From: Mnemiopsis leidyi
Lineage: Eukaryota > Ctenophora > Tentaculata > Lobata > Bolinopsidae
Assembly: GCA_000226015.1 (NCBI GenBank)
Contig: JH153419.1
Location: 70,447-96,507, forward strand
DNA length: 26,061 bases
Reading direction: 5' to 3'
Shown here piece after piece: positions 19,657 to 26,061 of this stretch. A program made the translations under genes and the position numbers. Within the stretch, counting starts at the first letter, position 1. Each line of letters begins with the position of its first letter. The notes beneath the pieces are model-generated. The model saw only the letters and a program-made list of their open reading frames with translations, did not search any database and was not told the origin of the DNA.

Positions 19657-20217
19657 TCTGTATCATTAACACTCGCTTGGAGGTTTCAAGGAGATTGAGT
19701 CATATGTGCTACCTGGCCAGAAATATACATTAGCCAAAATTATCGAGATGAATGAAACTTAGAATTTAGCAAACTTGATTTATTGAAAGCGACCTTGATC
19801 TACTTTTTAGATTTCTTAACACCATGTTATTAACCAGTAATGCAATTCTATGTTGTGTGACTAAGCCTAATGACTTAATGATTATTGAAAATGTCACCTG
19901 ACATTTTCCAAATCATAAAAAATTTGGGAGATGTTTTTTATTCAACAAACATGAACACCCTTATTGCAATGCAATTAAAACACAACTTCTTTTAAAAAGT
20001 ATAAATGAAATTCTTAAACAATTCGATTAAGAGAAGGGAGATCAGATAAACCTAATGTAGGCAATAGCAACAATATCTACAGTACAAAACAAAGCATATT
20101 GTTTGATCTTAAGGATAGTGTTCAAACAGCCTAGCTTGATCTCTTCACATTTTCAGAAAAATAAAAAGCTAACATTAAGTTACTAAGGTCAGAGCTAGTT
20201 AAAAAGGCGTCTATATT
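19657..20217. other. Spacer between the two minus-strand genes
   Basis: AT-rich. It should hold the 3' UTR of the methyltransferase gene and the promoter and 5' leader of the golgin gene. Apart from the AATAAA at 19937 I see no coding segment, repeat or clear promoter motif. Confidence 0.5.
19937..19942 (-). terminator. Candidate poly(A) signal of the methyltransferase gene
   Basis: AATAAA on the minus strand, 276 bases beyond the TGA at 20218-20220, and the first such hexamer downstream. It lies upstream of the golgin ATG at 19656, so the two genes would be head-to-tail with under 300 bases for the golgin promoter and leader. Confidence 0.4.
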
Positions 20218-22742
20218 TCATTTAACAGCATATCCATAAATATGAGGAGCTAAACTTCTCATGGGGCCCTTCATTCCGACACCTTTGAAACTCAGCATTA
20301 TTTCGGACATGTCAACTTTACTGAATCCTGCTCGGTTTATCTGGCGGCCAATGTCACTGAGGCTACAGTCCCAAAAAGTCATCTGAAGTAGATGATATGA
20401 TTATTTTTAGATAATTAAGATAGGGAAGACCATCATGATTATGAAGTTGGTTATTGTGTATCATTTTAAATATTAAATTAGGAACCTGCAAAACATAGTT
20501 CATCTGCAAGAGCCAATAATTTGTATATCTTTCTTTTGTCATGACGTGCTCAATAAAATACATCTGAAAGTTAAATTGAGTCAACTGATGTTATTTGCAT
20601 TAACATGTAAAATTCATAAAAACACTCAAATACTCCACGTAGTGACAAAACAACCGCCTACGAATTAGAACTTCTCACTACGTGACATACCTTGCCTCCT
20701 GGTTTTAACACACGCAAAATTTCCAGAAGGGCAAAATAAACGTTACAGGATGAACACAGACTATGGAAACATAAAACTGCAGAAACTGTGTTATCAGGGA
20801 CACTGATGAGTCTATCCGGTCTTGTAAGTAAAAACCTGAAAAGAGGGTATTTCGATTACAACTCAAATGTATGTAGAGTTTAAGTACAAATAGTGACATA
20901 ATATCACATAACCACCGACCGACAACTGGGAACCTTGAAATCTGGGAAACCATGGGGATTGGATCAAACTGCCCAATCAGTCTCACCGGGTGATTTCATA
21001 TGTATTGTTAGTGATAATTTGGGAAATCTGAGCCAATGAAAATTTAACCCCAAGTCAAGGATCACTTGGGTTCGTGTTGGACAAGGTGCATGTTGCGATG
21101 TGAAACAATGTTATAGTTGGTACTTGTGGCCTGGTTGGTGTGTTAATCAGTTATTAATGAACAGGTCTTCCACTTTCCAGGTATATATACCTTACTATGA
21201 ACCAGAAAAATATTGCATCCCATTCATTATGCCTCCTCTCTCTAATCATACTGAAGGACAACAAGTAACCCAACAGCTGGTGGTCTCTGTCGGATTCCAT
21301 ATTCGGGCCCACTAACTGTGAAATTGGTTCCATTAGGGGTATGTTATCACTTTACCAGGATTTTCGATGATCTGGAGTTTCCTCAAACCTTCAACATGGT
21401 AGTAGGTTTTCATAGTTAAGTGGTTACAGGACTCAAAATCTTTCTAAATCTTAACCTTAGATGGTTTATCAAACTTCAGAAATCTTCAGTGACGACTGAT
21501 TTCCTAGAGGTTCCCAGTTGTTGGTGAAATGTCATGATTAGAAAATTCTCACGCCGACATGTTAACTTGTTTCACAAGCTAAACTTGTAAAACCTGACCC
21601 TAATCCAACTAACCCAACCAATATAATACCTATCAAGTGTTATCTTGGATTCATTTAGATCACTAAAATTTTGTTCAAGGTAGTCTTTTGCTCCATCCCA
21701 GTGATCAGTGGCAATGTAGACACACCCATCTGGGTAATATGACACATTTGTACCTGAAATATGTTAGACATAAAGCTGATTTAAACATATTAGAAAAACA
21801 ACTATAATAAAAATATTGGAATATTAAGATATATCATTTCCTTCTTTGAATTCCAAGATTAAGCAACACAGAAACATTTCTCCTGGATGTATATTTATTA
21901 TTTAAGATATGTAGTCCAGATATTGCTCTGTAGGAATTAATGTTGCAAATTCTGTTTTACATTACATTTTCCATTTTACACAACACATGTTAATATTGAT
22001 AAAGGTACAGTGATTGGATTGAAAAATCAGCACAAAGAAAATGAATTTAGACCTCCTCCAGCATTAAGCTCCAGGAATACAAGCTTGCCCTCCTCATTCA
22101 AAGGTAAGCCATGGGACTCATCTTTCAGTTCTTTCAATAAATCACCCTTAATCTTTATCAGCTCAGGCAGTATAGTGGACCTGTGAAAATACCTGAAATG
22201 ATGAATTTGTGTTACTTAAAAACATTTAAATAAGGAACTAGCCTGATGTCAAGTTCAAACAAAACGAATTTAAGGAATAGACATTATACATTAACCAAAC
22301 AAAGTGGTAATCATTAGTAAAATAGAATTGAAACCTGCTTTGGATCTCAACATTCTTAAAGAATGATGTTCTGCGCAAAAGTACAGGTAGAAACCGTAGA
22401 CAAACAACAGTTGCTGAAAGTATAGGTTTTGGTGATCATACCAGAAGTTGAAGCACCTACAGCATTATAAACAACAATTAATTACATCAGAGACAACAAT
22501 GCAACAGGGCAACTAATAATTATTGCCAGTATCTACTATGCCACTCAGCTTAACAATTTATTAACTCACATCAACTTACTCGCCCCATAAAACATGGTCC
22601 GCACAACAATATTTTTTGGTAGCCAGCTGTTTATCCAAATCCCTAACTCTTTGACATTGTCAACTACATCACCCAAGCTGAAGTCCTCCGATAAAGTGAT
22701 GGCACTTACAGTTGTTATACAGGTTACCAATGGAGCAGCCAT
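20218..22742 (-). CDS. METTL7A: METTL7/TMT1-like SAM-dependent methyltransferase (7 exons, complete)
   Basis: Exons 22580-22742, 22335-22413, 22053-22192, 21630-21753, 20691-20835, 20486-20563 and 20218-20382 join in phase to 297 aa. The class I SAM fold is visible: motif I LVFLELNAGGGTNVSYYP, acidic loop IATDHWD, post-motif LLEILRVLKPGG, then YFIEHV, and the family C-terminus PHIYGYAVK that ends human METTL7A. METTL7A/B (TMT1A/B) are known as membrane-anchored thiol S-methyltransferases of the ER and lipid droplets. The hydrophobic stretch NIVVRTMFYGATTVVCLRFL would be the anchor. It is about 50 residues longer than human METTL7A, mostly at the N-terminus. Motif I has Asn where the family has the first Gly. 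The start ATG is directly preceded by TAA. Exon 2 (22335-22413) is the least certain; it is chosen by phase and a good TACTTTCAG acceptor. The substrate is inferred only. Confidence 0.87.
20836..21629. other. Intron of 794 bases in the methyltransferase gene
   Basis: It joins phase 2 to phase 2 with a GTATTA donor and a CTTTTCAG acceptor. No repeat, RNA gene or extra in-phase exon was seen. Confidence 0.5.
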
Positions 22743-23470
22743 TTAATTTCTGTTTGGTTGAAGTAAGTGAGTAATAATTCCCATCCACATTCAATAAAAT
22801 AATAGGATCCTACATTTAAAAAACTAGTTAGGGTTTTGCCACAATGGGATTTAACAAAATATAAAAGGAAACAGATTAAAACATGTTTTACAGGCAAGTA
22901 AATTAGCGATTTGAAAGAATAGATATAATTTGTGGATTGCTGGCATGGTTAAAGGTGTCTACTCTGACCTCTTATGCAGGAGATAGTGGATTTGGTTCCC
23001 AAATTTTTTAATCCTAGAGGAGTGAGCTAAGAATTTTTGCCTATGTAACATTCTTCGGCCAATTTATCCAAACTCGGAAACTGTGATTGAGGGCAAATAA
23101 TGAGGTTCTAAGATGATAGATTTTGAACCTTCCCAAGCTCTAAAAGCCAATAAAAAGACAAAAAATTACTTTCGTCGAAGAATATTTTAGGGAACCTGAC
23201 GACGATTAACACATGTTTATTGAAAGCTTCTCCAAAATCAAAACTCGTATCTATTTATGTCTATCAACCCCCCTACAAGGGAACCTTTGATTTCAAGAGA
23301 TCGTCTGACAAACGTCCTTGACGCAAAATGAAGTATAGGAATGATAATATTTTGAATAAACATTGGTGTAAGGATGCCTTGGCAGCACTGTGTAAACCAA
23401 GGGGCAGCAACATAATAGTTTTCAAATCATCATAAAAATTTGAAACAAGATTAATTGCACATTTTGATTA
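22743..23470. other. Upstream flank of the methyltransferase gene
   Basis: It should contain the promoter and leader. No CpG-rich stretch, clear core-promoter motif or coding segment was recognised; the sequence is AT-rich and unremarkable. Confidence 0.4.
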
Positions 23471-23580
23471 AGGGGTTATTCATATATGATGACGTCACAA
23501 AAGTGAGAGAAGGAGGGGGTTCCCAAATGATGATGATCGATGACAAGGGCCGGGGGAGGAGTAAAGATCCGAAAATTTAG
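23471..23580. mobile_element. Possible DNA-transposon end
   Basis: It begins aggggttattcatatatgat followed by gacgtcacaaa, then G-rich tracts (gaggaggggg-like, gccgggggagg). The ggttattcat...gacgtcac form resembles TIRs of small DNA transposons from memory, but I find no matching opposite end, so it is either solo or chance. Confidence 0.3.
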
Positions 23581-23625
23581 TAGTTGGGCCCAAGGCACCA
23601 ATCAGTTTAGTGCCCCCACTAATGA

Positions 23626-24023
23626 CTACTCACTCTTAGATTATGTCACCAATCATCTAGAAAAGAAACAACACTCATAACAAGTTTCCCAACATATGAT
23701 TTCATGGCAAGGACTACAAAAATATGGAACATCCTTGCTCCTAAACTGAAGTTGTTCAATTACTCCCATAAAATCAGTGCGACCAAATCAAGTCTGAGAA
23801 AATTCACTACTTGCAATCCAGTGCTTCGGTCTTCTGGAATGAAAACTTTCATATAAACAACCAAACTCAATTATAACACAGCATGACCAGTTTCACACAA
23901 GCTTCAGGCCATTATGAACCATACCAGAACTAAGATAGTTGTGTTATTGTTATTTCAATGATTTTTATTGTAGAATGACATGAAATAAAAAATATTTGTT
24001 TGATTGAAATATTTGTTTGATTG
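23626..24023 (+). mobile_element. 3' end of a LINE (non-LTR retrotransposon), 5'-truncated
   Basis: The open frame 23626-23856 has the look of the extreme C-terminus of LINE reverse-transcriptase proteins: YDFMARTTKIWNILAPKL, then SATKSSLRKF, the usual R-x-x-x-x-W-N-x-L ... S-x-x-x-[LF]-[KR] pattern. After the TAA comes about 130 bases of 3' UTR, AATAAA at 23984-23989, and two 17-bp tandem copies of aaatatttgtttgattg at 23990-24023, as in tailed LINEs without poly(A). Everything 5' of this is missing. The clade is not assignable. Confidence 0.55.
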
Positions 24024-24540
24024 TTTTGTACCTCAATGTTTAACTAGTCTAGGTAAACAGGTAAGAGCTTACTCCCTAAATATTTCAGTGATAGGTAGAT
24101 AGTTGTAAGTTATAGGTAGATAGTTGTGAGCCAAAGTAATGAGGAATTTGTATTTTTAACTAATTAGAAAATTATTGAAATTAATTTCATTGATTTATTT
24201 AGGTAGATTTAAATTTCCACATTTTATTTGTGTAACATTCAGATTCGATTAAATAAAATGAAACTATTATTGAACAGGGTTATTAAGATTGTTTTGTTAT
24301 GGTAAATTATAACAAATCGATATGTTTCATGATGATATTTTGATTTGTAATGGAATAAAAGCATGATTAAAGATATCGTTTTTGAACCAACTCTCATAAA
24401 CCTGTGAAATAAATATTATAACTCAAATGAGATTTTTGCTCAACAAAGCTAAAGGAGTTACCTGACGTTGGAAAGAGCTGCCTGTAAAAATAGGCCGCAT
24501 TAACGTGACAATACGAGGAGGCATAACAGTGATTACATTA
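24024..24540. other. AT-rich non-coding stretch
   Basis: It contains a short duplicated gataggtagatagttgt motif near 24090-24127 and otherwise no recognisable gene, RNA or repeat. Confidence 0.45.
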
Positions 24541-24681
24541 CACGGTCGGTGTTGTAGGTTGATAACCTACTGTTGCGGCCATCACACTTGCTAAGCCTAC
24601 ATCCTTGTGTTGTCAGACGCTGCCTGACCTGCTGTCACCCACGTACTGCGTACACTTGCTAAACACTTACCGGGCGCTGAT

Positions 24682-24997
24682 TTGTAGGTTGATAACCTAC
24701 TGTCGCGGCCATCACGCGCTGTCACGCATTCTGGCGCATCGCCCGTTGAGCGCTGATCGGCTCTCTCTACTTTTCCTTCCGAACCATTAGCTGAGGTCCC
24801 CAGGCAAGCTAAACCCGTATATCCCTGCGCGAGCTTATACAGGAAATTAGGCAGACGCGTGACGCAAAAAATCACACAGCACCATGTGCGTCTTTGGTCT
24901 TGACAAGATGATATTCAACGGGCGATGCGCGTCTAGAATTTCTCCAGAAATGCGTGACAGCGCGTGATGGCCGCGACAGTAGGTTATCAACCTACAA
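24682..24997. mobile_element. 316-bp TIR element, GC-rich
   Basis: The left arm (24682-24747) and right arm (24917-24997) are inverted copies, perfect over the outer ~47 bases (ttgtaggttgataacctact...). The left arm lacks about 15 bases present in the right. Each arm contains its own small palindrome (gtaggtt-gat-aacctac). A third partial copy in the left-arm orientation sits at 24552-24585. No transposase is encoded. Confidence 0.75.
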
Positions 24998-25186
24998 GAT
25001 GATATCCGTCTACCGTTATAACGCCGCGGCGCGCGCGACTCGGGTTACACCCCGACAATGTGCGTCCCGATAAGGCGCGCGCAGCGTGAGCCACAGGGAT
25101 ATGCTGGCTTAGCAATACGTACACCGTATGGCCGCAACGCAAAGCAAGCCCTGTGGCCCGCGCTGCACTTTTGCGTTAGAACGGAA

Positions 25187-26029
25187 GACGGATATAATCT
25201 CGTCAAACGAAACGTTAGGAGAGTAGCAAGCTGTGAGCTGCGCGCGAGTCGGGTAACACCTCGATAATGATTACGCAAGCTACGCGCGCGGCTCGTAGCT
25301 TGCTGCTCTCCATGACGAGATGATATCCGTCTAACGCGCGCTAGTCGGGTAACACCTCGACAATGCTCTCCTGGCGTTACAGAACATTTGCCTTGCTGCT
25401 TGCGTTGCGGGGGGTATAGTTGCCGCGCCGAAATGATATCCGTCAAACGCCTCGACAAGGCAGCAGGCCAGGCAACGTATGAAAATAAAACGTTAAAAGG
25501 ATATCATCTCGTCAATGTCATGTTTTGCTACGTCTATTGTCTGACTTTGTCCGACCCTCATTCGAAGCGGAGAATAAAATGACGGGAGGGTGCGCGCTGC
25601 TGTACAACTACGTCTACAAAGCCCTGTGGCAGCGCCGCAACGCAAGGCAAAGCAAAGATTTTTGCATCCGCGTCGCGAGTCCGGCTTAATATTGCGCTTA
25701 ACTTGCACAGGGATATATGTGTTTAGCAAAATATTGTCCGACCCCCATTCCCTGCAGTCTCCAAGAATGAAAATGTCTGGAGGTATGATTTTGTCCAACC
25801 CTTATGACTCTTGAGTTGGGTGGTGTAAAAAATCTGTTTACTTTGTCACATCATCGAGAACCGCCATATGGTCGAGGTAATTTAATATTTAATCATTAAA
25901 TCATTTAGTAGTCGAATCATTTAATTTTATCATACTCATAATTGTCGAGGTGTTACCCCGACCCGCGCGCGGCTCGCAGTTTTCTGCTCTCCTTCGTTTC
26001 GTTAGACGTTAGACGGATATCATCTCGTC
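25187..26029. repeat. Nested inverted repeats with gacgagatgatatccgtc cores
   Basis: An arm at 25187-25267 recurs inverted at 25941-26029; a further partial copy lies at about 25270-25362. Shared pieces are a near-palindrome (gacgagatgatatccgtc), gcgcgcg tracts and gggtaacacctcgacaat. Other pieces also recur: cagggatat...ttagcaa at 25093 and 25708 (inverted near 24805-24830), and gccgcaacgcaa at 25132 and 25634. The GC content is far above the rest of the window. This looks like non-autonomous transposons inserted into one another; the family is unknown. Confidence 0.65.
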
Positions 26030-26061
26030 AAACTCATAACGAATATAATCATTACAATCAT

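Noticed and set aside
20705-20986. 93-codon minus ORF
   Set aside because: Out-of-frame shadow of the methyltransferase exon 20691-20835, whose correct frame carries SLCSSCNVYFALLEILRVL.
21100-21315. Plus-strand 71-codon ORF with aromatic residues
   Set aside because: Lies in a methyltransferase intron, no homology recognised, no splice or promoter context.
25000-25300. Possible tRNA or rRNA in the GC-rich segment
   Set aside because: No cloverleaf arms, no A/B box pair in register, no conserved rRNA segment; the structure is explained by inverted repeats.
24597-25814. Several ORFs of 60-137 codons in the GC-rich island
   Set aside because: They overlap inverted repeats on both strands, share no recognisable domain, and reflect the lower stop frequency of GC-rich DNA.

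Overview
This is eukaryotic, almost certainly animal, genomic DNA from a moderately AT-rich genome. Every convincing coding segment is a short minus-strand exon flanked by GT..AG sites, in reading phases that join cleanly, with introns of about 100 to 3300 bases. The window also holds minisatellites, TIR elements and a LINE remnant. I see no bacterial features and no convincing plus-strand host gene. The species cannot be fixed from the sequence; a marine invertebrate is a guess.

Layout on the minus strand, read from high to low coordinates. (1) 26061-24540: a GC-rich island of nested inverted repeats (a TIR element at 24682-24997 and a second family at 25187-26029). (2) 24023-22743: non-genic DNA with the 3' end of a LINE (plus strand, 23626-24023) and a possible transposon end near 23471. 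(3) 22742-20218: a complete seven-exon gene for a METTL7/TMT1-like methyltransferase of 297 aa. (4) 20217-19657: a short spacer. (5) 19656 to beyond base 1: a very large gene for a long coiled-coil protein, which I interpret as golgin-245 (GOLGA4)-like. I joined 39 exons in consistent phase (2044 codons and still open at base 1).

The golgin call rests on an N-terminal amphipathic motif (MFKGLKARLNDS) like the vesicle-capture motif of golgin-245 and golgin-97, on segments at 11626-12480 and 10569-10739 that line up with the head of human GOLGA4 as I remember it, and on an almost unbroken coiled-coil rod. The Golgi-targeting GRIP domain would lie just outside the window and was not seen. Two features are unusual: the N-terminal motif occurs twice in consecutive exons, and a 427-codon Ser/Pro/Lys-rich disordered exon (12849-14129) separates two golgin-like head modules. 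It remains open whether this is one gene or two tandem genes.

The introns of the large gene are full of local tandem duplications that copy or touch splice sites (4943-5076, 18710-18900, 6895-6957, 1409-1641), two 18-bp minisatellites (7247-7531; 18188-18554, next to a likely GC-AG intron), and an apparent excess of TGACGTCA and CACGTG palindromes.
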